DNA of 64,000 nucleotides from Polytrichum commune (lineage: Eukaryota > Streptophyta > Polytrichopsida > Polytrichales > Polytrichaceae): assembly GCA_950295325.1 (NCBI GenBank), contig OX485805.1, positions 12,374,501 to 12,438,500 of the forward strand, in the 5' to 3' direction. Positions 12,303 to 25,217 of this stretch are shown here, piece after piece; position 1 is the stretch's first letter, and each line of letters starts with the position of its first letter. A model generated the notes under the pieces. That model made no database searches, had not been told where the DNA came from, and worked only from the letters and a program-made list of their open reading frames with translations. A program made the position numbers and the translations under genes.

Positions 12303-13850
12303 GCGTCCCATGAGTTCCAAACAAATTGCTGAGCAGGAGAATTCAGTCTTGCCGCCCACTGTTTGTGTACTCAAGCGCCTTCCATTCGTAGAAGCAGTTC
12401 ACTTCTGACAATTTGGGTAGTGTGAAAAGCCATAGTATCGGTTCGCGTATTGTAGATGATATACAAATTTTTGGGTTATTATTGAGAGTTCACCAACGTG
12501 CAGATGATAAGAACACTTGTCCATGTATATTTTTGACAGTTGACCTAGGAAGGAGTAGGATTTTGTTCCTAGACGTCTCAAGGGCGGAGGACAATGGCGT
12601 GACCCAATTGTAAATTACTAAGAGATTCAAAAATCAATTTTTGGCCAATTCCCAGTTACATATTTCAACATTGATATCTGAAATTGCTTATCTTCGTTAC
12701 CTCAGTTGTACTATGCTAGTCTTGCGTAAATCTTAGTATATCTTGCAGAGCATCATCTTAGTGATTATAGGTATCGCTTCTGTTACCGAGTATTCATGAG
12801 TATTCAGCTCACATAAGACGGGGTGTCCATATTGTTCAATGATATTAGATATTAAAATATGTGTAGCTTGTACACTGGAATTGCATTAGTCTCAACCTTA
12901 CCAGTGCAGGTGGGTTACCAGGTACGCAATTTCTCAAAAACTTTTACTACTCCACAGGAAGTTTTGTAAGGTGATCCATTCTACACATGGTATGAATACC
13001 GGTATTATGGTATTAATGTCACGTACTCTTATTTGGTGTGGGCTTGAGTCGTGTGAGAAGTTCATGACAGATACAAAGAGATCGTCTTTTTCCCATATGA
13101 TTCTTATGAAGGGACCCTTCTGCAGACAGGTGAATCTACTCTTCCCTGGATACGGTTAGGGTGTTCCCGAATTGGGTCAGGCTGATCCAGGGCACTTTGC
13201 TTGACAATATAGGTTTCAAAATGTAGTAGTGTGATGATGGATCCATAATGAAGGTTGGTGATGAACAAGCTATGGAAAGCCCAACATGGATAGTTGGTTG
13301 CTTTTTGATCTGGTGTGATGTTCTGAAGGACTTATAGAATCAAGTTAAACTGCTCCTGGTATTGCAGATTTTCAGTTTTGATAATTGAATGTCAATATCT
13401 TGTGGTCTATTGTGGACTAGGATCTCCTGCATCGGTCAGAGGTTTTGTACTTCTGATCAAATATAGACGTATTAGTACAAGAGGAAGGGATGGCTGCAGG
13501 CAAGTGCTGCACAATCGATCACCTGTAATCCTGCATCATACACAGCATGACGTTTTGGAGGCATCAGCAGTTCTCAGAGATGCATTCCAGGTGTCGCAGA
13601 ATCTCATATAGTAAATGGTTAGAGCAATTAAAGTGTATCCTCAGCTCTCAACCCAAGCTAAACCAAGATCCAGTTAGACCTGACTGGCTTTCTTGTTGAA
13701 GATGATGATGCTCGAGTATGAGATATCTTACTCATATCTTGTGCCTCTGACATATCTTGGAAGATGATGTCATCCTTTATTTTTAACCTGCTGGTCTTTA
13801 AAGACGTTGCAGCACTTTGTGTATGCTTATATTTTATGAGGAAACATCAA
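12303..13850. other. 3' flank and spacer, no gene recognised
   Basis: Follows the stop of the small gene and probably includes its 3' untranslated region. The remaining sequence has only short open frames that do not assemble into exons. Confidence 0.4.
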
Positions 13851-13852
13851 AC

Positions 13853-14075
13853 TGAAGGACCCAGTGTCCAAGGAGATTTTTGGGCATAATAGGTCAAAAT
13901 CCTAGTGTTGCCAAGTCCAGCTGGTTACATGTTGTGATCTTCGGGTTTTTCTTTATTGATTTGAGTTGTATTCCATACATTCCTCTAAAATGATCAGTAA
14001 TTTCCTGGAAGCCTTGAACTTCAACCGGTTATTTCTTCAAACTCAACCAGTTCATCTGGAACTAGCGATGGGTCC
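13853..14075. repeat. Dispersed repeat family G, truncated copy
   Basis: Starts with an end-like sequence (AGTGTCCAAGGAGATTTTTG, then GGCATAAT) and continues with ACATGTTG..ATCTTC and CAACCGGTTATTTCTTCAAA. These words recur in the same order at 51.9-52.3 kb and near 61.45 kb. It lacks the matching inverted end, so it is a decayed or truncated copy of a non-autonomous element. Confidence 0.5.
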
Positions 14076-15015
14076 TCCCTGTTCATTGGAAGACCAGCAC
14101 TTGCAGTTTCTGGATTCAAAATACATGCCAAACTTGGATCTTTTTGCTCCTAAATTTCCTCATGAAGGAAAGTCTGGATGTGAACAGCAAGCTTTACTCT
14201 TCAGAAATACATCTCTCATTGAGTTCCTCAAGGCAAAAAAGAAATTTAATCATGTGAGTTCCTCTAAAGTGATAGAATACCCAACCAAGTCTTCAAGGAT
14301 ATGTGCACCATGGTGGATTGAATCACATGACAAAAACTCACAGCCAAGGAGTTGAGGCTCATAGTATTTGAAAAATCTACAACCTTATCAACAGCTTGAT
14401 CCAGCACAGCTTGATTGTGTAGTATTCACCGGATCGCTTTTAATAAAACGCTCCAATAGAGAGTGCAGTTGTTTCTGATCAAGTGGCTGCCACACGAAAT
14501 GTAAAGATTCAGTCTACGATATGTTAGTTGGACATTACTACATTTATGTCACATAACCCATACTGTCTATCACTTTGCTGAACCTGAGTCAGGTCAAGTA
14601 AATTGAGACAAAAACTACTGGCATTGTCAAGTTGTCAAGACAGTCTTTGGTCATTGACCTATGACAAACTTGACAGTCCCAGACAGAGTTACCAGTCTTT
14701 GTTCGTAGACCAGACCAGTCCACACAGCAGTGTAGTCATGCAGAGATGTACATTGCAACTTGTTCTCAGAGTCAATTTCCATGGGGGGAGTTAGGCACCA
14801 TGAAACAAAAATTTTAATTTGGCTCCATGGTTGTGGGCATGCTCATAAAGGCTGAAAGCCTCAAAATATTCCTACCCCTTCCCCCTTCCATATGAACCTC
14901 AAAAAATTGTAAGGTCCTTTGATCATGTCACCGGGCTGTGCAAACCTCACCCTGGAATGAAGACTCTTGTTTGGAGAACAGATTAGAGATTAGGTGACAT
15001 GGTGATGGATGGGAC
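14076..15015. other. Spacer downstream of the histidine kinase; nothing firm
   Basis: On the minus strand this is the 3' flank of the histidine kinase. I searched it for an additional last exon carrying a KPF-type receiver ending and found no convincing candidate. Confidence 0.35.
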
Positions 15016-18000
15016 TCATTTTACAAGAAAAGAAAGGATTAAAGTGGACACCATGCAAATGTAGAGTTCAGCAAGAGAAATTGGGATTACCTTTGTGATG
15101 TAGTCATCCATGCCCGAGGAGAAACACGTTGCATGAGTTCCCTTCATGACATCTGCTGTTACCGCAACAATGGGAAGATGATGGTGGGAGCACCTAGGTT
15201 CGCCAGTTAGCTGACACACTTCACAACTCTCCACTTCCCATTTTCGTATTTGGCGAGTTGCTTCCCATCCGTCCATCTGCCCATACGACACCCAAGTACA
15301 AGAGTTGACACCATAACAGAGTTTGCAGGATCTGATTTACTTGAAGACATCCTCACACAGGCAACGTCATGGGGCACTGCAAAACATGTTCTACAGAAAA
15401 TCTTGTATACCGCAATTTCTGAGAATTGCATTGTAAATTACTGGAGACTAGGTTTCAGTTTCAAGTCCTTGGGCAATAATGTCCTCTAAATTCTTTGCAT
15501 CTATTAAAAACTATGCTGTGCACTTAAACTGCTGATAATGATAACCGTCTCAAACATCAAAATATTTATGGGTGCATAGATGAATTCTCATACCTCAGGC
15601 ATCTGGATATCCATCAAAACGAGATCAAACCTCCCGCCCTCTTTCTGATTTTTTACACATTCGACAGCCTCCACACCACCATTCACACTTGTAACTGTTG
15701 CTCCATACCGTGACAACATTGAAGTTGCCACTCTTCGATTGACCATATTGTCATCCACCTGGACGTAAAGCATAGAGTAGAGACTCACTGTAAGGACTTC
15801 CATACGAGTGGCATGAGACGGTTTAGCAGAAACAGGTTACTAAGGGAAAGGGACAAAAGTGTGGAGGCCAAACTTAAGTAGAGGGCTTACACCAGACTCA
15901 TTTAACCAAATGGACTGTATAAACCAAACCCTCCAAAAACATTTCAAAATTGGCAAGTTAAAGATCAGCTTTCAACAGCCTTGAAGGCGCTATGTTCCAT
16001 ATTAATTAAATGGCAGCCTTGAATTATGCAGCTATCCATAGTCCATTCTTAAAAATGGCTATCTGGCTGAGAGTAGGAAACAAGCAAAGTGGAGCCGAAC
16101 TGCCTTGGATGACTGAGAAAATTACCACAAGTAGTCTTCGGCCGAGGAGCATTTTGGCATTCATGTTGACTTTCTTCATGGGAGCCCTAACTTGTACACC
16201 TATGGTTTGCAACAACACTGCACAAAGTGTAGAGTACCGTAGAGGCTTTCTAACTATGTAAGAGATTCCGGCCTCCTTCAATTCCTTCTCGGCAGAAGTA
16301 CCAAGGTTCATTGCAAGGGCAAGGACAGGAAGAGCCTGCAAACTTGATTTCGTGCGCATGTAGTGTGCTAATTCCAGTGTGGATGCATGTGACAACCCTT
16401 TTAGATCCACTAGAACTGCCCGCGTTGGTACATGTTGAGGCCTACATAATAAACAAAACCAGATGTCAGTCGGGGGGAAACAGGGCTCAGACAAAACCTA
16501 AGCTTCCTGCATACACAGAACTTGTACTAAATGACATGTGCAGCTGCTAGGAGATGGCTGAATCAAATCTATTGCTCAACAAGTTGCAGCATATTGCATA
16601 ATTTCCCCACTGAGATATCACAATCATTTTTTACCTTTCAAGAAAATCCACTGTGGACTGCAGACTGTCGGTGAATTCAATATAAATGCCCAAGCAACGT
16701 AAATAGCTCGCTGTCACTTCCTGCATACCATCATTGTCAATTTACATGTCTATATGTCTCAAATGTCATCAGTTAACATCACATAGCAAGATCCCGAGGT
16801 TGCAATATCAATTGTATCAATTTTGTATTTATATAATGAATGTAAAATCTTGAGACAATTCAGTACCTGTCGGACAAGATTGCAGTCAACAAGGACAACA
16901 TGCATCCCTCTGAGCTTTGCATCATCCGATGTAGTCAGTGAGCAACAACTTAGCTTGCTCTCTCCTTGCTCAACCTCAGGCACACACAATGGCAAAGTGA
17001 ACTCGAACACGCTCCCAACTCCTGGCTTGCTCCTCACGGTTAGCCGTCCATTCATCAGCTTCACTAATTTCTGCACCATGCACCTTCCAATGAATACATT
17101 GCACACCAACTTAAAATACTTTATTGTGGACACCAGGCATCACTAGAACTAGGAACCCACATAGGTCAAGCTTCTTGGAAAGTGTGTGCATTTCCACCTG
17201 ACAAATTGACAAGCCAATGCCAGTGCCTCCATACTCCCTTGATGTGCTGCTGTCAGCTTGAGAGAAGGGTTGGAACAGCCGATGTTGTAGATGAAGCGGG
17301 ATTCCAATACCTGACTCAAAAGCAGCGCACATGCCCTACACACTATGAGGAGACGTTCCAAAAACTGGGCGCACATCTTGAAAACATTTCAGATCAGTGT
17401 AGCTTTCATAGCTCAAGACATATGCAAGACAAAAACATAGCCACAGCGTTGAAACTCCTGCATTTAATAACGGACTTTAGCTAAACATGTGCCTCAGTGC
17501 GGTTGTACCTGTGTCTTCTACCGACACAATGACAGTAAAGTTTTTTGGTGGCTTGCAGGTTCTTCCTGAGGTTGTTGTCAACTTCCAATCCCTCCATAAT
17601 GCAACTGCTTCCCTGGTATTCAATGCATCTCCAGGTTGGATGCTTAATCTTGGGGCAGTATTGCCCCTTTCTAAGCTTGCATCATTGCTCCCTAGGACAC
17701 CACTGGCATAGTGCAATCCCTGATCAGGGCTATCATTAGGAAGCACCTGTGACAGTTGTATGTCTCCAGCCTGAGCCCTAGCCTTTTGACTCAAAGCTCC
17801 AGATTCTGAATCTTGGCCATAGTGGGGATCCATAACCCGCACACACACAAGAATACTGCCCTCCTTTGTGAACTGCAATCCCAAACCACCAGATATATAA
17901 TAATTATTACACCTAACAATTATTAAAAAAACCAAAAACAAAGGGGAGTAGCAGCATACTCCAAAGTATTCAATCCAGTGTTGAAGCTGTTGCTGAGGAG

Positions 18001-21000
18001 TACAGATTCTTCTCCCTCAAAAACACCTCAAACTTGCTATAAAGTATAGTTAGTTGTCAAAGCCACTATTTGTCTGCGATGTTCTTAAATCTAAGATAAG
18101 AAGAGCTGGCTTCAATGCACTATGCTTCATGAGGAAGTAGAAGCATGTTATATACCTCTAAGGATTATCCTGAAATACCAGATCTGTCTGCAATAGAGAA
18201 GCACAGAAACTGCAGAAAAACGAACCTAAACTTGAGGATCTAAATGTATGGAGGAAACATACCTTCAACGCATTCCCGACAAGGTTGACTAGGATCTGCA
18301 CAGAGGGCAAGGAGGTTATGTACTATTAACAGAAAAAAATTGCATGCATCAGTCCTTGATGGTGTGTAAAAAGTTGGATCAACGTAAAAATGTGTTTACT
18401 GTGGGAAGTGTATAAAGATATGAAGTGAAACAACAGGATTAGGCAGACGATTCAAATGTTCAACTCAACAACTGGTTGAATGCCAGTTACATTGTGATTA
18501 GTGAGAACCAATACCTGACGAAACCTGCCAGGATCTCCAACAACACAAGTTGGCACAGCTTCATGGACAAGCATGGACACCTCCAGTTTTTTCTGTTGCA
18601 GTTTCTCATCAAAAAGGAAGAAGACACCATCAACTTCCTTCCGGATGTTGTATGACACAGATTCAAGCTCCATTTTACCAGCCTCAATTTTGGACAAATC
18701 CAATACATCATTGATGAGAGCACTGCCAACAGAATTATGCACACATCAGCAAATTTCTCATAAAGAGAGAACGACAAGAACAAGTTCACTAAAACCAATT
18801 GGGATACTAATGAGGAGCAGAATTACAACAGCTTTTCCAGTGAAACAATTTCTTGTATATTATACTTTACTACCCTAAAGATTTGACCTATCAACATCAA
18901 CACATGTAGAGAGGCACTTGATGAAGTAAGGCTCAGCAGTTTATAATGAAATTACAGGACAACAACATTCAACATGAAGCGCTTTGGGAGAATGAGTGAT
19001 GGAGAGGAGGGCAACATGGCTGAGGAGATGCAATGTAAAGTGCAAACAAGAACCCAAAAAATGGATCCAAAATGAGCCCAAACCACAAAATTGCAGTGTT
19101 TTTTCTACTATCACAGTAGCAAAGTTTTGAGGGATTACATTAGTGCATTTCCACTTGCTTGTGCAACTTTTACATAATCAAGCTGTTGGGCAGTGAGCTC
19201 TGTTCCCATAAGTAAGTTGGTCATTCCTGAAGGAGAAAACCCAGCCAGAATAAGAATAAACAACAAATATGTGCTTAAACAATGCTTAAGAGTGCGAACA
19301 TGAATACACAAAAGATTCCCAAAGCAAAGAATATATACTAAATTGAAGCTTACCAATCACTCCATTCATGGGAGTCCTGCATCACATAGCCACAAACATC
19401 CGTGTTTAGTGCGATTACATCAAGGCAGTAACAGTATAAATTGCCACCTAGGAAACCAATCTTTGAAACCAGTTCCCCATACCAAGTCTGGTACCTACGT
19501 AGCCCATTGAGACAAAGAGTGAAGAGTGACTGTTGGTTTTTGACTGCAAATTATGCAGATCCAGCACAAAAAGTATAAAGAATGAGCCATTGATTGAACC
19601 TCCCTCAATCCTTCACAAACAAAACATGGGTTTGTACCTAATTTCATGGGACACTGTTGCCAGAAAGCTTGACTTGGCCCTGTCTGCAGCCTCTGCAGCC
19701 AACTTGGCAGCCTTGAGGTCGACATTCATCTTCTCCATTACACTCACATCTTTCTCAATGGCCTGCATTCTCTTGAGAACCAGGAAGACAATGATGGAGA
19801 AAAACAGAACGACCATGGACATGAGGAGAGGCCATGCTATGATATTCCGCAATGCCAACAGCTTCAAGTTATGCTTGGGTAGGCACCGCAACTCAAACAT
19901 CTGAGTGCCATAATCCCAAGTCACAGCAGCTACTTCGTCATCCACTTCGTTCATCCTGTTTGCTGGATCGTACAGGGGTAATGCACAAGTGATGGCTGTT
20001 TGACTGCAATTGTAGTATGAACTCAACCCTTCTACAGTTGTGTTTACTTGGTACACAGCCACGACATCCATGTCCACGTCATCTATAAACCTGTGGAGCA
20101 AGGAAAGACCATATTGCAATTTATATGAAGGCTATCCATCACCCAGAGCAAGCTGGAGGAAGCAACGATGATAATGACACAGCCTGCCTCGAGTCTTTTC
20201 GACCTAATTTAATGCAAAACCATACCTTGTTATGAAAAAGCAAGAAAGACCATATCTCACCAGACTTCCCGAAACATGAATGTGCTCTCAAAGAGGCCCA
20301 CCTTGATAGAACTCTCCCAAAAATTTCTGTCACATTCAACATAGTTGCCACATAGCCCTGACAGGCTTGTTGTCGATCTGCATTGTTCGAGAACGAGGTA
20401 GTATCATTACCGGCTCCATAGTAGGCAAGATAAGCTCCCATCCCCCACACGTTACCGACACCGGTGGCTGGGGATAATGTGAACTGGCCTGTATCTCGAG
20501 CATGATAAATGGCTGTCTTGAGGATTGGTGAGGATGCAGGGTCAAAAAACAAGTAACTCAAGTCGTCTGTTTCAAACAGGATTGGAGAATACTCTGTATC
20601 GTTGGTCCGCAAGACAAATTTACCGTTGGCATAACCCATGATGCTGGCGTTCCACTGGGCCTCGAAGGCTGCTCGGTCACTTGCCAATACTCGTTTCATG
20701 TACACCAATTTCTTCACATTAGGTCGCAAAAAAAGGGTTTGCCTTGTAAAGCTGAGCCATATGCTCTCGTTGAGCTGTGGCACGCTGGCCACCAGGCCCA
20801 CAATGACGAAGGAAGCGTTCAAGTTGTTCTCTACCTCGGACTTGATTATCTGTGACAGACGCCGAGTTAAGGTCAGGCAGTGACGTCTTGCTGCACATTA
20901 CTACATGAGAATGACATCCTCTACCACTTGTTCATTGCAAATAACCAATTGGCCAGTTTCCGTTGCGACATTAAGCCCTATCTAGAACTGTTGTAAGAAT

Positions 21001-21784
21001 GTCACCAAAACATGGTTGCACGTGGCCCATGAAATTGAGGCAGTGAAAGGAACCAACAGCATTTTATTTCGGATCGTTCGGTAAAATTTGTGCTCTCTGA
21101 GGTCAAGTGTGTCGGAGCTGTCTGAGGGTTGATGTGCACTTCCCAAGACCTAAGCAGAGGCAATGCTGCGGCACAAGCTTGAACCAATCACCTGGCTTAA
21201 CCTTCTTTTAGACTTAGCATTCTCCATAGATTGCTTGAAGAATATAATTGAGCTTCAATTATGTCAAAATACCAACCCCAAGATTAAATACTTCAACCTC
21301 GACGAACGATCTTCTCCCGAAAATCATTGCTCGGGGATACATTACAGAAAATTGACATCCACGTGTTCGATCCCACAACCCTATTTTCATTTCATCATCA
21401 CGGTGTTCTTTGCTCTAAACCCTCTTCGCTGCGCTCATTGCGTATACTTGCAACGCCTGAAGCCGAATCAGGCAGTGATCGCTCCAAAATTCACGCGGAA
21501 AACAAAACGCACCGAAATCCGACAATCAAGGTGGCGCTATTTTTAAATGAATGGGACCTCACCTCTTTCCGATTCTCACACTTGAGGAGGAACTCCTGTT
21601 CCATAGATTCCAGGGAGCTCTTCCAAAGCACTGCGCCCACACCACAAGCAACCAACCATCCTAACACCACGCAGAACACTCGCACGGGCCTGTTGCGCAT
21701 GCAATTCGATCTCTTGTGCCAGTACGGTAGCTGCCTCCGGTTCCAGTCGCTCCCGCCACTGGAATTTCCCTCCATCTTCACCAT
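15016..21784 (-). CDS. CHASE-domain hybrid histidine kinase, cytokinin-receptor type (14 exons, ~1,027 aa)
   Basis: Membrane sensor that binds a ligand through CHASE and starts a His-to-Asp phosphorelay. Exons in order: 21784-21563, 20849-20302, 20090-19638, 19376-19354, 19226-19139, 18722-18515, 18295-18263, 17872-17509, 17310-17198, 17070-16867, 16720-16635, 16441-16126, 15758-15594, 15276-15016. Every junction is GT-AG and the total is a multiple of three. A membrane helix lies near residues 36-53, CHASE about 80-285 ([26 protein letters not shown]), and a second helix about 338-363. A coiled linker leads to the H-box [18 protein letters not shown] (His about 405). The N-box [11 protein letters not shown] is near 515-525, VEDTGIGIP near 643, and [11 protein letters not shown] near 680. 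A receiver-like domain (about 735-870, with VRKPLR) and a true receiver ([25 protein letters not shown], Asp about 936) follow. Domain order matches plant AHK receptors. Oddity: the receiver end reads ITKVIPIS, not K-P, because the frame runs past a possible donor at 15090; an unseen further exon is possible. CHASE is divergent, so the ligand is unproven. Confidence 0.92.
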
Positions 21785-22898
21785 CAAACTGCTTCACTGC
21801 CCCTAAATTATATTCCCACCCTACCTCCGCCTGCTGCATCACCCACCGCATCTGCCAACATCCCGACACCACCACTCTCGCTCCATACCCCAGTGCGTCG
21901 CGTGACTGCAGTAACTGGTCGGTGTCAAAGACAGCAACTCCTGCTGCTCACGTGGCCACTCGCGCACACACCCATCCTGCCTCCCCTCCGCCGCGATATT
22001 CAGCACCTGATCCACCCAAATCCATGGATTCCGCACTCCAACTAGAGCATATTCTCTCTACCCTTGAGCACTCGAATTACTGCAACCTAACTGAAGTACC
22101 CTCACACCCCTACCCTCACACCCCCAACGCCCCAAAAAGCGCCTCCTCTTGCACCTCCTGCTTCCCACTGGCCCCCACTGCGCCTCGCCTTGCACCTCCT
22201 ACCATATCCGAACCTGATCTGCAACCTGAATCCAATAACAACCTTGACAGCACCGGGACTGCACTACCCGGCTTGCAAGGCTAGATGGCTTTCACCTTCC
22301 GCCCACTTCCATGCTGCCGATAGATGGCCTACCGTCACAAAGAGTCCTGGAATCTGGATAAGTTGTTACTTAGTCCGAATCTGATATGACTCAAGTGGTG
22401 CAGCCTACTGGATGAGCTCGAGGGTTGCAGCCAGGAAGCAGATGGAGGGTTGGTTGTCAGGCAGCAGAACTAATAAGAGAGAGAAGAGAGAAAAGAGACA
22501 GACAGTCAGAGGTTGCAGGGGGCCCCGCTGAATTGTTGGCACCGTGTGCACAGGGTCGCACGCCGGGGGGGGGGCATTATTCCTTATTAGATTTCTGGAG
22601 GCATATATCGGATCACTTCCTTTTTAACACCAAGATCTCCACTGACGTGACTGCCGCCTTCTTTCTCAACATGGTCGCTGCTGCACCGCAGCGGTCGGTC
22701 CACCCGGCGGAGCAGGAGCTTCTCGGAAACCAGCACGCAGTCAAATTAAAGTAAGTTCTGCTAACTTACATCTGCCTGCCTGCATTCCACCCTCCCCTGC
22801 TGGGAGGATAGTGCCCAAAACCGCCACTGATTCACCCTTTGCCGTCACCTCCTGCCTGCCTGCCGCACCCAACACCGCGCCAACCAGTGGTGTGAACA
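21785..22898. other. 5' flank of the histidine kinase
   Basis: Probably the promoter and leader of the minus-strand kinase gene. It is C-rich on the plus strand (about 21900-22300), which creates a long proline-rich but unconvincing open frame. A G run of nine bases is at 22563-22571. No other gene is supported. Confidence 0.4.
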
Positions 22899-23613
22899 GG
22901 CCCGGGCTAAATCACATCTGTGTTCGGCTGGGCCCGGCCCCTCCCACGCCTCCTTCAATGGCCGCACATGCGTGGGAACTCTTCCCTGTTGGGGACCAAT
23001 GTGACATAAGGTAGGGGTGGCAATTTCCGTTCAAATTTCAGATGTGCCTAGTTGGGATGCTGAAACTATTTATTTTTTTTAAATTTGAGCGCTCCGCAAA
23101 GCTGGTGCAAGAGCAACTATGAAAAAATCAAAATTTTCCAGCATGTTTATGATTTCCTACAAATGTTTAAAGGAAACCTTGTAGAGTGACCAACACTCGC
23201 ACATAGGGTACGTGGTATATCCACATGGTGGATTTCTAAAATCGACCGCCGGCAGCATTAAACCGGCCGCTGGCAGCCAATGAAATGTTGGCAGCGTTGT
23301 GAATGGTAAAAGCACCTTCATAGGTGCTTTTGTAAACCCATGTAAAAGCACCTAGAGAGGTGCTTCCGACATAGGGGTTGACTTTAGGACCCGCACGAAA
23401 ATTGCCACCCCTACCTTATCCGATCACTTAAGCCATTAAGCCCCTTTTGCATGAAAGTGATGTCAACTTGAACATTTGTAATTCTGACCAGATATTGTCA
23501 CATTGGTTCCAACGGGGAAGAGTTTCCTCGCAGGTGCGAGCAGGATGGCCGGGTAGTGAAGGAAGCGTGGGAGGGGCAGGGCCTAGCCGAACAGATATGT
23601 GATTTAGCCTGGG
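22899..23613. mobile_element. Long-inverted-repeat element family C, copy 1 (split by a nested MITE)
   Basis: Arms of roughly 110 bp at about 22899-23008 and 23490-23613 are inverted copies of each other. Shared words include CCCGGGCTAAATCACATC at the left and GATGTGATTTAGCC-type sequence at the right. The same arms occur at 56289-57323. There is no coding capacity; the superfamily is not clear because I could not define a target duplication. A TA-flanked element (23009-23416) has been inserted in it. Confidence 0.65.
23009..23416. mobile_element. MITE family D nested in family C, TA target duplication
   Basis: 408-bp element with 20-bp terminal inverted repeats (left AGGTAGGGGTGGCAATTTCC, the right end its near-perfect reverse complement). 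TA flanks both sides (23007-23008 and 23417-23418). Comparison with the family C copy at 57.08 kb, which reads straight through this site (GTGACAATACCCAATCAC), gives the uninterrupted site and supports the boundaries. TA duplication fits a Tc1/mariner or pogo-type non-autonomous element. No coding sequence. Confidence 0.75.
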
Positions 23614-24508
23614 GTTGGGAACAAACATAATGCTAATGTGGGCATTTAGCAAGCCAGGTAGTTTAAGATTAGGTGGCGATGACGGGCCATTGTGGGCGGA
23701 TGTGTTTGATAGAATTGGTTTGGGGTCGGCGCTCATTGTGAGGTTGTTGCAACCATCCACAACGCCCGTTGGTGTGTTGAGCGTTGTCCATAGGCATCGC
23801 CCCACTCAAATTGACATATCTCCTAGCTCACACCTCCGATCGGGGAGTTCTTGAGCATTTTAGAATCCATACACCATAAGCTACCCAATGCTCATGGCCT
23901 TACCCTTGTGACTCTTAGTCTCCGTGGGTGGAAGGCATTCTCAACACCTAGGGCCCTAACTCACACTATGATCACTTGGGCCCTCTCACCTATGGTGCCA
24001 CAAGTCCCGGGTGTCACTCCGGGGTTCCCCTTGTGCCCATGATGTTGTGGGCACTCCTCATAGAGAGGTGCACAACATCTTCATAACTTGTCATTAAAAG
24101 TGATGCTCAAAGACAATTGCTACATATGATTTTGGATGTAAATTTATGATCTTCAATATGTTAAAGTTAGAATTTCATATGCCTTGAATTAATTATAAAC
24201 TTGAGCACATCAGTACAAAAACTTGTAGAAAAATAAATAAATAAAATAATTTTATCATATTTAGAACAAATTTTAGATAATTACTTGTTCAATATCACCT
24301 ACTTGCACATCACTTGCATTGTCTTTTAAAACATGTAGACTTTAAAAAAATTTAAAAAAATCGCCAGCATAAATTGTTTGGCTTTATAGATCAATATATT
24401 TGTTGGAATTTTTATGATTTTTCTCTTCACAAATTTCAAAATTAGTATATAGTTTTGAATCATTTTCACTTAAACCTATGCAAAGTTCAGGAGTTGTCCA
24501 CTTGACTA
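23614..24508. other. Spacer, no gene recognised
   Basis: Contains short open frames in both strands without recognisable domains. It turns AT-rich after about 24060. Confidence 0.35.
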
Positions 24509-25217
24509 TGCTTCCACCCCCACACTAGGACCGATGGTTGGCCCACATTAGTGGGAGACTTTCCACTTTGATATGTGTTATTGTCTTGTTGTATGTGTTG
24601 GCAAAACCACAATACAATAATGTATATCCAACAAGATTACTGAATTTGGGCATGAAATGGTGAGCAAAGTACTTAAGTTAGACAAACCCTTTCCGTTACG
24701 CATAAGTGATTTTGCATACGTGTAGTATAATTGTGATACTGGAGTGATTCTTCACATGTTTGGATATTGACATCACAATGTTACTTTTTTGAAATCACAA
24801 ATTATTTTTAATTTTAGAAATTATTGTAACTATCCAAAGGTGAGATTCTCTCCCAACCTATATTCATAATATAGGTCAACCTATCTCCGATAATTATGAG
24901 ATGAAAACTTGAGTACAATCAATGCCCTTTTCAAGGAACCCAAACCCATGCCTTTCTAACACACAAAAATCCATTACGCCAAATGCGAAGGCTACATGTG
25001 TGATTCTTCACGGCTTTAGGGGACTTCATGTATTAAGGTTGGGGGGGGGTATTGGAAATGGGTTTGTCTACCATACATTACATCCAATGAGGTTATTATG
25101 AGTAAGATGAAAAATTGTTACAAGTAGCAGTAACTTTCAAAAAGAAATGAACTTTCCCAATTAAAAGGGACTCCTCTTACTATCAAGGAACAATAATTGG
25201 CCCTAGTGTGGGCATGG
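24509..25217. repeat. Possible inverted-repeat element family J, copy 1
   Basis: Bounded by CCCACACTAGGACC near 24520 and by its inverted counterpart GGCCCTAGTGTGGGCATGG near 25190-25210, the same terminal words that bound the 241-bp copy at 30061-30301. The interior is AT-rich and non-coding. The left end is degraded, so the limits are approximate. Confidence 0.4.

Noticed and set aside
14603-14794. Possible last exon of the histidine kinase
   Set aside because: No minus-strand frame there gives a receiver-like ending after an acceptor. One acceptor near 14944 leads to a short frame unlike the family.
21922-22284. Plus-strand proline/serine-rich open frame of 120 codons
   Set aside because: It arises from a C-rich promoter stretch opposite the kinase 5' end. 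It has no motif and no splice context.
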